This document shows positions 1 to 12,244 of a stretch of DNA of 64,000 bases, in pieces (position 1 is the stretch's first letter; every line of letters begins with the position of its first letter). Location of the stretch: NCBI RefSeq assembly GCF_005405925.1, contig NZ_BJHV01000001.1, positions 1,612,001-1,676,000 of the forward strand, in the 5' to 3' direction. The position numbers were made by a program, and so were the translations under genes. Below the pieces are notes generated by a model. The model ran no database searches. It was not told where the DNA came from and saw only the letters and a list, made by a program, of their open reading frames with translations. Origin of the DNA: Streptomyces antimycoticus (GTDB lineage Bacteria > Actinomycetota > Actinomycetes > Streptomycetales > Streptomycetaceae).

Positions 1-807
1 GCGTGGACGCCCCTCCGGGGTCTTGGCCAGCAGATCGAGGACGGCGCGCTCGAAGGGCTCGGGGAGTTCGGGCCGGTGGCCGCGCGGCGGGGCGGGCTGG
101 GTGTGGCGGTGGCCGACGAGGACCGCCCATGCGTCGTCGAGGGCGAACGGCGGCGCCCCCGTGGCCAGTTCGTAGAGCACACAGCCCAGGGAGTACAGAT
201 CGCTGCGGTGGTCGACCGGGCCGCCCGCGATCTGCTCGGGCGACATGTAGTGCGGGGTGCCCATGGCGACGCCGGTGCCGGTGAGCCGGGAGGTGAAGCC
301 GACGTCATGGCCGAGGCGGGCGATGCCGAAGTCGCAGAGCTTCACGGTGCCGTCGGTGAGCCGCATGATGTTGGCCGGCTTCAGATCGCGGTGCACCACG
401 CCCTGGTCATGGGTGTAGGCGAGGGCCGCGGCGACCTGCTCCGCGATGTCCAGCACCTCGGGGACCGGCAGCGGGCGGCGCTCGTTGTCCTTCAGCAGCT
501 GGCTGAGGTTACGGCCCTCCAGCAACTCCATGACCAGGTACAGCACGCCCTCGTACTCGCCGAAGTCATGCACCACCGTGACCCCGCGGTGCTGCAGCGC
601 GGCGGCCACCCGCGCCTCCCGGCGGAAGCGCTCGCGCACCACACCGGTGAACGAGGGGTCGTGGCGCGACCCCAGCGGTTTGAGGCATTTGACGGCGACG
701 CGGCGGCCGAGCGACTCGTCGCGCGCCCGCCACACCTCGCCCATTCCCCCGCGCCCGATCCGGTCCAGCAGCCGGTACCGGCCCTGGATCAGCCTGATGT
801 CCGCCAT
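1..807 (-). CDS. Serine/threonine protein kinase, 3' end outside window
   Basis: Cytoplasmic Hanks-type kinase domain. Read on the minus strand it begins MADIRLIQGRYRLLDRIGRG, with the glycine loop (GRGGMGEVW), VAVK lysine, catalytic loop VVHRDLKPANI, CDFGIARL (DFG) and a GTPHYMSPEQ activation segment, followed by subdomains VIII-XI. The open frame runs off the left edge, so the C-terminal half (linker, membrane segment or sensor in this family) is not visible. ATG start at 807. It probably phosphorylates Ser/Thr on unknown targets. The next gene is codirectional and 22 bp upstream, so they could be cotranscribed. Confidence 0.9.
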   Translation of the reverse strand, partial: MADIRLIQGRYRLLDRIGRGGMGEVWRARDESLGRRVAVKCLKPLGSRHDPSFTGVVRERFRREARVAAALQHRGVTVVHDFGEYEGVLYLVMELLEGRNLSQLLKDNERRPLPVPEVLDIAEQVAAALAYTHDQGVVHRDLKPANIMRLTDGTVKLCDFGIARLGHDVGFTSRLTGTGVAMGTPHYMSPEQIAGGPVDHRSDLYSLGCVLYELATGAPPFALDDAWAVLVGHRHTQPAPPRGHRPELPEPFERAVLDLLAKTPEGRPR

Positions 808-829
808 GCTCCCCCTGCCTTGGCGGAAG

Positions 830-1780
830 TCAGCTTCCGCCGCCCCCGTGGAGACCGGCCGCGTGCGGCCGCGCCCCCGTCGCATCCCCGCTGTCCAGTA
901 TGGCCGCGTTTCTGCGCAGTTTGTAGGGCGAGGGGCGGCTGCCCGGTCCGAGCCGCTCGACCGCCCGCATGATGTGCTTCGGCGGGAGCTGCCAGCGGGC
1001 CGTGGGCGGGATGCAGCGCAGCGCCCTGCCCATCGCCCGCAATCGGCGGGTGACCACGGCGGGCGGGGGCGCGGGGCGCCCGTACAGTTCGTGGGCGTAC
1101 GGGGGCAGGGACCCGTAGGCGAGCGCGGCGAAGCGCCCCCAGATCGCCTCACGCGCCGGGACGAGCAGCGCATGGACCGGGGGCCGCCGCAGAAAGGCGT
1201 CCACTTCGCGGGCCTCGGGGGTGTTGGCGAGTTGGGGGCGCACCCTCGCGAAGTACGCGGCGAGCGCCGCCGTATCGGCCGGTACGTCAGCGGGGTCGAG
1301 ACCGACCAGCCGGGCGGACACCACGTTCTCGGCGACATAGGCGTCCGCCTGGGCGTCGGTGAGCGGATAGCCGGAGCGGCGCATCACATGGAGGTACGAG
1401 TCGATCTCGGCGCAGTGCACCCACAGCAGCAGCTCGGGCTCGTCGACGCCGTGCCGGACACCGGTGACGGGGTCGGTCAGGGAGAGTCTGCGGTGAATGC
1501 CCCGGACCTTGGCACCGGCCCGCTCGGCGGCCTCGGTGGTGCCGTAGGTGATGGTGGCGACGAACCGCGCGGTGCGCAGCAGCCTTCCCCAGGCGTCCTT
1601 GCGGAAGTCGGAGTTCTGGGTGACGCCGCGCACCGCGAGCGGATGCAGGGCCTGGAGGTACAGGGCGCGCACCCCCGCTATCCACATCACCGGGTCGCCG
1701 TGCATCTGCCAGGTGACCGACCGGGGGCCGTAGAGCCCCGGGTCGGCGTCCGATCCGCCCTGCCGTATGGCCGCCGCCAT
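830..1780 (-). CDS. DUF2236 / MpaB-family oxygenase-like protein
   Basis: About 316 residues of the DUF2236 family, which includes latex-clearing rubber oxygenase and fungal MpaB. Members are b-type heme or uncharacterised oxygenases. Family signatures seen are the N-terminal GPRSVTWQMHGDPVMWIAGV and ALYLQALHP segment (His near the heme in characterised members), the R(F)VATITYGT stretch, and LLWVHCAEIDSY in the middle. The ATG at 1780 was chosen because GGGAGG lies 8 bases upstream; two in-frame GTGs at 1789 and 1786 lie too close to it. No signal peptide is seen. Substrate unknown. Confidence 0.8.
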   Translation of the reverse strand: MAAAIRQGGSDADPGLYGPRSVTWQMHGDPVMWIAGVRALYLQALHPLAVRGVTQNSDFRKDAWGRLLRTARFVATITYGTTEAAERAGAKVRGIHRRLSLTDPVTGVRHGVDEPELLLWVHCAEIDSYLHVMRRSGYPLTDAQADAYVAENVVSARLVGLDPADVPADTAALAAYFARVRPQLANTPEAREVDAFLRRPPVHALLVPAREAIWGRFAALAYGSLPPYAHELYGRPAPPPAVVTRRLRAMGRALRCIPPTARWQLPPKHIMRAVERLGPGSRPSPYKLRRNAAILDSGDATGARPHAAGLHGGGGS

Positions 1781-1842
1781 GGCCACCACCTCCCGACGGC
1801 CAGCCTAGGCGGCACCGGACCCCTGGGCGGGCCCCGAAGGGC

Positions 1843-2259
1843 TCACTTCTTCAGGGGCTGGGTGAAGCGCAGCATGTTGCCGGAGGGGTCGCGGAACGCG
1901 CAGTCGCGGACGCCGTAAGGCTGGTCCATGGGCTCTTGCAGCACCTCGCCGCCCGCGGCGCTGACGCGCTCGAAGGTGGCGTCGCAGTCGTCCGTCGCGA
2001 AGATGACACCGCGCAACAGGCCCTTGGCCATCAGCTCCGCCATGACCTGTCTGTCGGCGGGCGAGGCGTTGGGGTCGGCGAGGGGCGGTTCGAGGACGAT
2101 GTTCACGTCCGGCTGCGAGGGCGCCCCGACGGTCACCCAGCGCATTCCCTCGAACCCGACGTCGTTGCGGACCTCGAGGCCGAGGGCATCGCGGTAGAAG
2201 GCGAGCGCCTTGTCGTGGTCGTCGACGGCGATGAAGCAACTGGAGAGTGTGATGTCCAT
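1843..2259 (-). CDS. VOC family (glyoxalase-fold) protein
   Basis: A 138-residue vicinal-oxygen-chelate domain with paired beta-alpha-beta-beta-beta modules: N-terminal FIAVDDHDKALAFYRDALGL, middle VNIVLEPP, and C-terminal QPYGVRDCAFRDPSGNMLRF. This layout is typical of glyoxalase, bleomycin-resistance or dioxygenase-like proteins. It is clearly a paralogue of the protein at 2821-3231 (shared GMRW.TVG, VLEPP, EQPYG.RDCAFRDP.GNM). It sits 9 bp downstream of an AraC regulator on the same strand, so they are probably cotranscribed. Substrate cannot be told from sequence. Confidence 0.85.
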   Translation of the reverse strand: MDITLSSCFIAVDDHDKALAFYRDALGLEVRNDVGFEGMRWVTVGAPSQPDVNIVLEPPLADPNASPADRQVMAELMAKGLLRGVIFATDDCDATFERVSAAGGEVLQEPMDQPYGVRDCAFRDPSGNMLRFTQPLKK

Positions 2260-2268
2260 GCCCTCACG

Positions 2269-2697
2269 CTACGGCCGGTCGGCGGGGCTCGCTTCTCCGT
2301 TCCTGACCGGTCGCGTGTGGATCTTGGCCATGCAGGCCGGGATGGCGGCGCCATGGTCATGACTCCGGGCCCGGTAGCTGCTCGGGCTCTCGCCGACCAG
2401 CTCGGTGAAGCGCGAGCTGAACGACCCGAGCGACGTACAACCGACCGCCATGCAGACCTCGGTCACCGTAAGGTCGCCGCGCCGCAGCAGCGCCTTGGCC
2501 CGCTCGATGCGGCGGGTCATCAGATAGCTGTACGGCGTCTCGCCGAAGGCGGCGCGGAAGCTGCGGGAGAAGTGGCCCGGCGACATCAGGGCGCCACGCG
2601 CCAGCGCCGGGACGTCGAGCGGCTCGGCGTAGTCGCGGTCCATCCGGTCGCGGGCCCGCCGCAGCCGGACCAGGTCATCGAGATCCTGCCGTTTCAC
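2269..2697 (-). CDS. AraC family transcriptional regulator (HTH only)
   Basis: About 142 residues containing one AraC/XylS double-HTH domain: RRARDRMDRDYAEPLDVPALA, SPGHFSRSFRAAFGETPYSYL (first HTH) and VCMAVGCTSLGSFSSRFTELVGESPSSYR (second HTH). It has no separate sensor domain. The GTG at 2697 begins VKRQDLDDL where the conserved region starts; upstream codons are open but non-conserved and antisense to the next gene. It lies between two paralogous VOC genes and is divergent from the second, with 123 bp between starts, so it likely controls both. Confidence 0.85.
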   Translation of the reverse strand: MKRQDLDDLVRLRRARDRMDRDYAEPLDVPALARGALMSPGHFSRSFRAAFGETPYSYLMTRRIERAKALLRRGDLTVTEVCMAVGCTSLGSFSSRFTELVGESPSSYRARSHDHGAAIPACMAKIHTRPVRNGEASPADRP

Positions 2698-2820
2698 CGG
2701 CTCAGTTTCCCACAGCACCAGGGGCCGGGGAGGCGGAGCGACCGGCCGGGGAAAACGGCCGACCGGACCGGTCAGGAATGGAGAAGCCCCGGTCACGCGG
2801 GCCCGGCTAGCGTCATCGCC
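2698..2820. promoter_or_regulatory. Divergent promoter region between araC-type gene and second VOC gene
   Basis: A 123-bp spacer between divergent starts, GC-rich, holding the promoters of both units. I could not pick out convincing -35/-10 hexamers. Inferred site for autoregulation by the AraC protein. Confidence 0.45.
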
Positions 2821-3231
<411 letters not shown>

Positions 3232-3353
3232 GCCGTCCGGCCCCGGCAGCCACGACCTGCGAACCGGACGTATTGTTCGAAGCTGGTCAGATCGAGCCAG
3301 GCGACACCGCTGAAGATCGCGAAGGCGGCCCCGCCCGAACAGATGGAGACACG

Positions 3354-5747
<2,394 letters not shown>

Positions 5748-5799
5748 CCGAGGTGGCCAGCGCGCGCACCTGGCCGAGGCGCTGCCGGCACGACATCAG

Positions 5800-5844
5800 A
5801 TCCGGGATGGCGGCGCCTTTCATGTGGCGCCGTCATGCCCGGAT
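5800..5844. terminator. Long hairpin between convergent genes
   Basis: Arms 5800-5817 and 5826-5844 are complementary at all but one or two positions (ATCCGGG..GGCGCC against GGCGCC..CCCGGAT). There is no T run. The right arm includes the stop codon of the minus-strand caspase gene. Likely bidirectional terminator or RNA-stabilising stem. Confidence 0.5.
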
Positions 5845-8800
5845 GACTTCGGACAGGTCTCCACGAACTCCGCGGCCGGTACGTGGTCTGCCCACTGTTC
5901 ACGGGTGAGGCCGCCGCCCGCGACCCGGCAGGCCATGCCGATGGTGTCGGCCGCGATCTCGGGGTAGTCGCCGATGTCCACGACGTAGGCGAAGCCCGCA
6001 CTCGATGTGATCATGGTCCGCCCGTGTGGTCCGCCCAGCACCACGTCGTCGACGCCCTCGCTGTGGCCGCCGAAGGTGAGCGCGAGATGCGGCCGCTCGG
6101 GGTCGGCGACGCTCCACAGGCGTACGGCGCCGTCCTCCCCCGCACCGGCCAGCAGATCGCCCTCGGGATGAAAGGCGAGCCGGTTGGTCTTCGCGGCGTC
6201 CCCTCCCATCGGTTCGGTCTCGCCCCGCATGCGTGCGCTTCCCGCGTGTTTCGCGTCCCACAGGTGCACACCAACGTCCGGGCCCGTGGTCGGGGGCAGC
6301 TGAGCGACGGCCGCCACGGTGTTCCCCCGGGGAGCGAACGCCGCCCAGGAGCCTGCCAGGTAGGAGTGGTCGCCGGACAGCAAGGTCAGCTTCCCGGAGG
6401 AGAGGTCCCAGAGGTGGACCCTCACCCCCGCCAGCAAGAGCCGGCGGCCGTCCGGGCTGAAGGCGACCTCCCTCAGCCCGCCGAGGGTGCGGGATCGGGT
6501 CACGGCGGGCCGGGCGGGGTCGGAGACGTCCCAGACGCGGACCTGTTCCAGGTCGTTGACGGCGAGCAGCGGCGCGTCGGGGGCGAAGGCCAGCGAGGGT
6601 CCGACGGCCCCTTGGTTGTCGCTGCTCAAGGAGCCGGCAATCCGTGGACGGGCCGGGTCGGAAACATCCCAGAGGGTGACCCTCCGGTCGTGGTTCAGTG
6701 TCGCGAGCAGGGCGCCGTCGGAGCTGAAGGCGACGTCGGAGATGACATCACCGGTGCCGATGACGGTAGTGCCGCCGACGCCGTCGTACGCGTCCTCCAC
6801 GGGGTTGTCCAGCTGGGCCAGCCGCCGTGGTTCGGCGGGGTCGGACAGGTCCCACAGGCCGATCCGCGCACCCCGGGTGGCGGCGAGTGTCGTGCCGTCC
6901 GGCGCCAGGGCCAGGTCATTCCCGCCCGGTATCACGTCCAGGACCTCCGACTGGTCGACGTCGGCCATGTCCCAGTGGACGACCTCACCGGAGCTCACCG
7001 AGACCAGCGAGCGGCCGTCCGCACCGAACCTCGTCGCATCGACGAACGACGAGTGCCCGGCCAACCGGGACTGTCTGGTCACATCCCGCGGATCGCCGAC
7101 ATTCCACAGGGCAACGCTTTTGTCCCATCCTCCGCTGGCCAGACGCCGGCCGTCCGGGGAGAAGTCGAGGGAGCCGACGTGATTCGCATGGGCCGTCCAT
7201 TCGTCGAGGACCTTCGGGTCCCGGAGCGAGCGAATGTCGACCATTTTGACCACGCGGTCGTCGCTCACCGCCAGCAGGTCGCCGTCCGGACTGAACGCCA
7301 ACACGTCGCCGACCTCTTCCACCTTTCCACCGGGCCGGGGCTCGCGGGGGTTCGAGAGGTCCCACAAACGCATGTCCCCGTTGCTGTCCGCGGTGACAAG
7401 CAAGTGGCCGTCCGGGCTGAACGCCACCCGGTCCCTCTGCAGGTTCAGACGCGGCGTGTCCTTGACGACGGAGAGCCGTCGCGGGCTCCTCGGATCTCGG
7501 ACGTCCCACAGGGTGAGCATGCCGGGACCGCCGTGCCGGGACCAACCGATGGCCGCCACCATGCTTCCGTCCGGGCTCACGGCAACCCCGGCCGGTCTGT
7601 CGGTCTCGTCCGTCACGTCCTCCGCCCGCAGCGTCGCCACCTGACGCGATCCCCCGCCCCGCCACGGGCCGGCGACGTTCCACAGCCGCACCTCGTCTTC
7701 ACCGCACGTGGCCGCGAGCATCCGGTCGTCGGGGCCGCCGAAGGCCACGCTCGAGCCCGCGCCGTCCTTCGAGGGACACGCCAGTCGTGCCAGCGGGGCG
7801 CGGGGAACCGAGTGGCGGCTGGTGTCCCACAGTGCCAGATCCTCACCGCTCACCGTGGCCAGCCTCCGCCCACCGGCGGCGAGCACCCCATCGGTCTCCG
7901 ACGCGGGCAGCCTGGAGGCGCCGCGGAACGCGTTCCCGGCCAGGGTGTCGAAGAGCGCACGGCGGGCGTCGGCACTGGGGCGCAGAGCGTACGCGGCGAG
8001 GCCGAGCCGCAGTGCGGTGCGCGGGTCGGTCGTATCGAGGTTGCCGGCCTCGGCCAACAGCGAGCGGGCGGTGGCCAGCCGTTGCTGGGCTTCCGCGTTC
8101 CGCTGCTGTCGCACCGCGACGACGGCGGCGACGAGCGCGAGACACAGGGCGACGGCGACAGCGGCCAGTGCTCGTTTCAGCATCCTGGTCCGGCGCTGCT
8201 CGCGATGCAGTTCGCTCGTGGCCGCCGCCTGTCCGGCCGCGAGGAACTCCGCTTCCCCGGCTGGCAGTTCGGACTGCTCGGCGAGTTCAACAGCCGCCTG
8301 GAGCCGACTTCCCCGGTAGAGGAAGGCGGCATCACGTCCCGCGGTGTCCCACTCCTCGGCAGCGGTTCCCAGCTGTTGCCGCAGCAGCAGGGTCGCGGCA
8401 TCTTCCTCGATCCACCGCCGAAGCTGGGGCCAGGCCCGCAGCAGTGCCTCGTGCGCGATCTGCACCGTGTCCTTGTCCGCCGTCAAGAGACGTGCGTCGG
8501 CCAGCCGTTCGCGGATCTCTTCCGACCCGGCCGGCACGGCGGCGAGCGGAACCCGATGCCGTACGACCGGCGCTCCGCCGTCCGGGGGGAGATGGACCAG
8601 ACGCAGCAGCAGCTCCCGCATCATCGCGCGTCCCTCACCGTCCAGTGAGTCGTAGAAGCGCTGGGTCGTGGTGGCCACCGAATGCCAGATGCCCTTCGTG
8701 GCCTGATATCCGGAGAGGGTGAGCCGGCTTCCGCTGCGGCGACGCCATGTCTCCCGCAACACGTGGGCCAGGAACGGCAGTGCGGCCGCCGCGTCGTGGG

Positions 8801-10265
8801 CCGAGCGCCCCGACCGCAGGTCGTGCAGCAGCCGGTCGGTCAGCCCCGGCTCGACGGTCAGTCCCACGGCCGCTGCCGGGCCCTCGACAGCGGCGCGCAG
8901 CTCCCGCTCGCGCAGCGGGGGAACGGTGAGCTGGGCCCGGGCCAGAGCCCTTTCGAGCCCGGGCTCCTCCAGGCAGCTTCCGTAGTGGTCGGCACGCAGG
9001 GCGAGGACGACGCGGGGTGTGGTGCGGGGCCCGTTCCGGGTGAGCACGGAGACGAACGCGGCGCGCTCATCCGGAGTCTGGCACCGTGTGAAGATCTCCT
9101 CGAACTGATCGACCACCAGCAGTCGGCAGGCGGGCTGCTCGTGCAGCGGCGGTGGGAAGCACCCACGTTCCAGTTCGGTCCGTACCTCTCGCGTGTCACG
9201 CCCGGTGGCTCGTGCCCACGCCTCGGCCAAGGTGCGCATCGGGTGCGGCCCAGGGGCCGGAACCAGCAGCGCGGGGGCAAGCGAGGTGGCACGGGCCTCG
9301 AGACCGGCGAGCAGGCCGGCGCGCAGCACGGACGACTTGCCCGCGCCGGAGGCGCCCACCAGCACCACCGGGCCGTCGCCCGGCGCGTCCTCGACCATCT
9401 CGAGGAGCCGCGTGGTGAGTTCCTCGCGTCCGAAGAAGTGCGCACTGTCCTCTGCGCGGTACGGCTGCAGCCCTGGGTACGGGCACGGCAGGTCCGCCGG
9501 CCGGTCGGCCTCCTCGGTTCGACCGGCCGGGTAGGCGCGGTTGCGGGCGAGCACGAGCGATCCCAGCGTGCCCTCGCTCTGCCGGGCCGGATTGACGCGC
9601 CCGTCATCCGCGAACTCCTCGTCGAGCGCGGCATGCAGCCGGTCGGCGGTCAGCCACAGTGGTCCGGCCGGGTCTCCCGCGTTGAGCAGTTCGAGCAGCC
9701 GCCCGCTGAACAGGGTGTGCCGTTCGCCCTCGGGGGCGAACGACAGCGCGTAGTGCGAGGCCGATGTGAGCAGGAAGCTGCCCCGGGGCCGCGAGGAGGC
9801 GAAGGCCCGACGCGCCCCGCCCTGCGCGGGCGGAGCACCCGCACGGCCGGAGAAGCAGCAGTCGAGGACGACGAGGCTGCCACTCGGCGCCTCGCCCAGC
9901 AGGTCACGGATCGTGCGGTACGAGACGGACTGTGCGACGTGCCGGGCGGATCGGCTGGCCCGGGTGGCGAGGTACAGGTCGTCGCGCGGACCGAGCAGAC
10001 CGTGCCCGGCGTAGTAGAACAGCACGGGTCCGCCGTCGGCGGCTGTCGCCTCCTCGACCGCACCGACCACCTCGGCGGCATGGGCGTGAGCCGGGACGCG
10101 CACGACGTGCCCCGGCGCCATGCCGCACACGTCGAGCAGAGTGTCCCGAAGATCGTCGAGCGTGGTGTCGACGGACGGCAAATCGCCCAGTTTCGACCCG
10201 CGGATGTGGCCCCCGGTGCCGAACAGCACGGCTCGCGCGCCGGGTGCCGCGAGACCGCCGGTCAT
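5820..10265 (-). CDS. Caspase - STAND ATPase - WD40 protein
   Basis: A 1481-residue protein with three parts. Residues 1-240: caspase-like protease with catalytic His88 in YYAGHG and Cys137 in LDCCFSG. Residues 262-690: STAND/NACHT-like ATPase starting CPYPGLQPY, Walker A GASGAGKS (304-311), Walker B LLVVDQFEE (382-390). A hydrophobic helix around 690-712 probably anchors it in the membrane. Residues about 770-1440: 14 WD40-type blades (LWDVSDP-type ends), enough for two seven-bladed propellers. By family analogy the WD40 part senses a signal, the ATPase oligomerises and the caspase cuts cell proteins. It overlaps the EACC1-like gene by ATGA, indicating translational coupling. Confidence 0.92.
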   Translation of the reverse strand: MTGGLAAPGARAVLFGTGGHIRGSKLGDLPSVDTTLDDLRDTLLDVCGMAPGHVVRVPAHAHAAEVVGAVEEATAADGGPVLFYYAGHGLLGPRDDLYLATRASRSARHVAQSVSYRTIRDLLGEAPSGSLVVLDCCFSGRAGAPPAQGGARRAFASSRPRGSFLLTSASHYALSFAPEGERHTLFSGRLLELLNAGDPAGPLWLTADRLHAALDEEFADDGRVNPARQSEGTLGSLVLARNRAYPAGRTEEADRPADLPCPYPGLQPYRAEDSAHFFGREELTTRLLEMVEDAPGDGPVVLVGASGAGKSSVLRAGLLAGLEARATSLAPALLVPAPGPHPMRTLAEAWARATGRDTREVRTELERGCFPPPLHEQPACRLLVVDQFEEIFTRCQTPDERAAFVSVLTRNGPRTTPRVVLALRADHYGSCLEEPGLERALARAQLTVPPLRERELRAAVEGPAAAVGLTVEPGLTDRLLHDLRSGRSAHDAAAALPFLAHVLRETWRRRSGSRLTLSGYQATKGIWHSVATTTQRFYDSLDGEGRAMMRELLLRLVHLPPDGGAPVVRHRVPLAAVPAGSEEIRERLADARLLTADKDTVQIAHEALLRAWPQLRRWIEEDAATLLLRQQLGTAAEEWDTAGRDAAFLYRGSRLQAAVELAEQSELPAGEAEFLAAGQAAATSELHREQRRTRMLKRALAAVAVALCLALVAAVVAVRQQRNAEAQQRLATARSLLAEAGNLDTTDPRTALRLGLAAYALRPSADARRALFDTLAGNAFRGASRLPASETDGVLAAGGRRLATVSGEDLALWDTSRHSVPRAPLARLACPSKDGAGSSVAFGGPDDRMLAATCGEDEVRLWNVAGPWRGGGSRQVATLRAEDVTDETDRPAGVAVSPDGSMVAAIGWSRHGGPGMLTLWDVRDPRSPRRLSVVKDTPRLNLQRDRVAFSPDGHLLVTADSNGDMRLWDLSNPREPRPGGKVEEVGDVLAFSPDGDLLAVSDDRVVKMVDIRSLRDPKVLDEWTAHANHVGSLDFSPDGRRLASGGWDKSVALWNVGDPRDVTRQSRLAGHSSFVDATRFGADGRSLVSVSSGEVVHWDMADVDQSEVLDVIPGGNDLALAPDGTTLAATRGARIGLWDLSDPAEPRRLAQLDNPVEDAYDGVGGTTVIGTGDVISDVAFSSDGALLATLNHDRRVTLWDVSDPARPRIAGSLSSDNQGAVGPSLAFAPDAPLLAVNDLEQVRVWDVSDPARPAVTRSRTLGGLREVAFSPDGRRLLLAGVRVHLWDLSSGKLTLLSGDHSYLAGSWAAFAPRGNTVAAVAQLPPTTGPDVGVHLWDAKHAGSARMRGETEPMGGDAAKTNRLAFHPEGDLLAGAGEDGAVRLWSVADPERPHLALTFGGHSEGVDDVVLGGPHGRTMITSSAGFAYVVDIGDYPEIAADTIGMACRVAGGGLTREQWADHVPAAEFVETCPKSSGHDGAT

Positions 10266-10663
10266 GTCGTCGGGGAGTCCGATGAGTCCTCCCCGTCCCG
10301 CGGGGGGCGTGCCAGGCGTTCAGCGAGGTCGGCCGCCTCCTGCGGGCTCAGCGCGCGGGCCTGGCGGGAGGAGATGGTGATCCGGGTGCCATCGGGCCGG
10401 GTCACACTGATCGTGTGGCTGCTGCGGCGGGTCTGCACCCAGGCCACCAGTGCCCCCGCGAAGGCCGCGGCGACCCCGCCGGGCTCCAGCACCGCCACCA
10501 ACGCGTCGGCGGCCGGCCCCATCGCACCCGCCGGAACACCGTCCCGTTCCACCCGGTCGACGCGCCCTCTCAGCTGCGGTACGTCCGTCAGCCACGTTCC
10601 GAGTTCCGCGAGGCCGCCCTCCACGCCGTCCTCATCGCCACGTACCGTCACCACAAGCCGCAT
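10262..10663 (-). CDS. EACC1-like effector-associated constant component
   Basis: A 133-residue protein: N-terminal strand MRLVVTVRGDED, amphipathic helix, one hydrophobic helix at 61-77 (PGGVAAAFAGALVAWVQ), then a two-strand segment SHTISVTRPDGTRITISS and an acidic helix with EAADLAERL. This layout matches the effector-associated constant component (EACC1) found next to caspase/STAND conflict effectors in actinobacteria. ATG at 10663 with GGGGGA upstream. Its stop overlaps the caspase start by four bases. It probably tethers or gates the effector at the membrane; this is inferred from the family. Confidence 0.75.
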   Translation of the reverse strand: MRLVVTVRGDEDGVEGGLAELGTWLTDVPQLRGRVDRVERDGVPAGAMGPAADALVAVLEPGGVAAAFAGALVAWVQTRRSSHTISVTRPDGTRITISSRQARALSPQEAADLAERLARPPRDGEDSSDSPTT

Positions 10664-11056
10664 GGTCCCCCGGGGTCGGACGTTTTCTCCGGGCAAGGCG
10701 ACGCGCCCAGCTGAGCCGCCCCTCCTCGCCCTTCCGACAGCATGCCGCACGGGAACCAGGCACGACACGCTTTTCCCCGGCAGGGTCGCCGACTCCACAC
10801 CTTCCAGGGCGTTTTCGCCGGTAGCCGGCGCCGCGCGCACCGCGCTGCCGCCTGGGCTGTGCCAACGAGACATCGCACCGCAGCACGTGCCACGAGAGCC
10901 ACCGGAGCCGCGGTGTCGGTGGTATCTCGGGGCTGTCGGTCCGATGCCGGTGGCTTGTCGGCGGAGGGCCGGTGGTTTGTCGGCGGAGGGCCGGAGCCTT
11001 GCCGGAGAGCCTGCCGGGTGCCCATCCGGCGGGCATGCGACAGGCAAGGAATCCGC
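10664..11056. other. Divergent intergenic region, no gene seen
   Basis: 393 bp between the start of the EACC1-like gene (minus) and the FAD monooxygenase (plus). It must hold both promoters. It contains a 22-bp tandem repeat at 10947-10990. Open frames across it are GC-skew artefacts with no recognisable protein. Confidence 0.5.
10947..10990. repeat. 22-bp tandem repeat, two copies
   Basis: Two copies of a 22-bp unit (10947-10968, 10969-10990) differing at one base, each ending GTCGGCGGAGGG. It is followed by a partial third copy. It lies about 65 bp upstream of the FAD monooxygenase start. Confidence 0.8.
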
Positions 11057-12177
11057 ATGACCACTCACGTCACGATCATCGGCGCCGGACTCGGCGGGCT
11101 CACGCTCGCCCGCGTCCTGCACGTCCACGGCATCCCGGCCACCGTCTACGAGGCGGAGCCCTCGCCGACGGCGCGTTCGCAGGGCGGGATGCTCGACATC
11201 CACGACTACAACGGCCAACTGGCGCTGCGGGCGGCCGGTCTGATGGATGAGTTCGGCGGCATCGTCCTGGAGGGGCGTCAGGCGGTGCGGGGTCTCGACC
11301 GGAAGGGAAACGTCCTGCTCGACGAGCCCGACGACGGTACGGGCGGACGCCCCGAGGTGCAGCGCGGGGAGTTGCGGCGGCTGCTGCTCGACTCGCTCCC
11401 GGTGGGCACCGTCCGGTGGGGGCACAAGGTCAGCGGTGTTCGTGGCCTCGGCGAGGGCCACCATGAGGTGACCTTCGCCGACGGCGGCACCGTCGTCACG
11501 AGCCTGCTGGTCGGCGCGGATGGCGCGTGGTCACGGGTCCGGCCGGTGCTTTCCGGCGCGAGCCCCGTGTACGCCGGCACATCGTTCGTCGAGACCTACC
11601 TGTTCGACGCCGACACCCGGCACCCCGCTGCCGCGAAGGCGGTCGGTGGCGGGTCGATGTTCGCGGGCGATCAGGGCACGCGGCAGATCGGGGCCCAACG
11701 GGAGAAGGGCGGGACCCTTCACGTCTACGCGATGCTGACCGAACCGCTGGACTGGTTCGGCGGTATCGACTTCGACGAGCCCACCGCGGCCACCGAACGG
11801 ATCGTGCGGGCGTTCGACGGCTGGGCACCGGAACTCACCGCCCTGATCAGCGAAAGCGACACCGCACCGGTGCTGCGCCCCCTCTACTCGCTGCCGGTCG
11901 GCCACCGGTGGGACCGGGTGCCGGGGGTGACCCTGGTCGGCGACGCCGCCCACCTCATCCCCCGAACGGCGAGGGCGCCAACCTGGCCATGCTGGACGGC
12001 GCCGAACTCGGCGAGGCCCTCGCCGCACACCCCGGCGACATCGAGACCGCGCTCTCCGCATACGAGCACGTGATGTTCCCTCGCAGTGCCGAGCAGCTCG
12101 CCACGGCCGAAGACCCTGACCATCCCACCCTCCAGGACGTGATCAACATCTTCGCCCGGGACGAGCAGCCCTCATGA
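11057..12177 (+). pseudogene. FAD-dependent monooxygenase (TetX-like), frameshifted
   Basis: Group A flavin monooxygenase. FAD-binding GAGLGGL follows MTTHVTIIG, then the PEVQRGELRRLLLDSL motif, a VGADGAWSRVRP DG motif and GDAAHLIP (the second FAD motif GD). Directly after, the frame changes: a C run at 11959-11963 has five Cs where six would give HLIPPNGEGANLAMLDGAEL, and that sequence continues in the other frame to TGA at 12177 (ending INIFARDEQPS). Intact length would be about 373 residues. ATG 11057 has AAGGA six bases upstream. Family members hydroxylate aromatic compounds or tetracyclines. The single-base lesion may be real or an assembly error. Confidence 0.8.
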
Positions 12178-12244
12178 GCCGCCGGCTAAGACCACCGCGG
12201 TGACGGTCGCTCCCGCTCAGGTGCCCGACCGCTCCCGTGATCGC

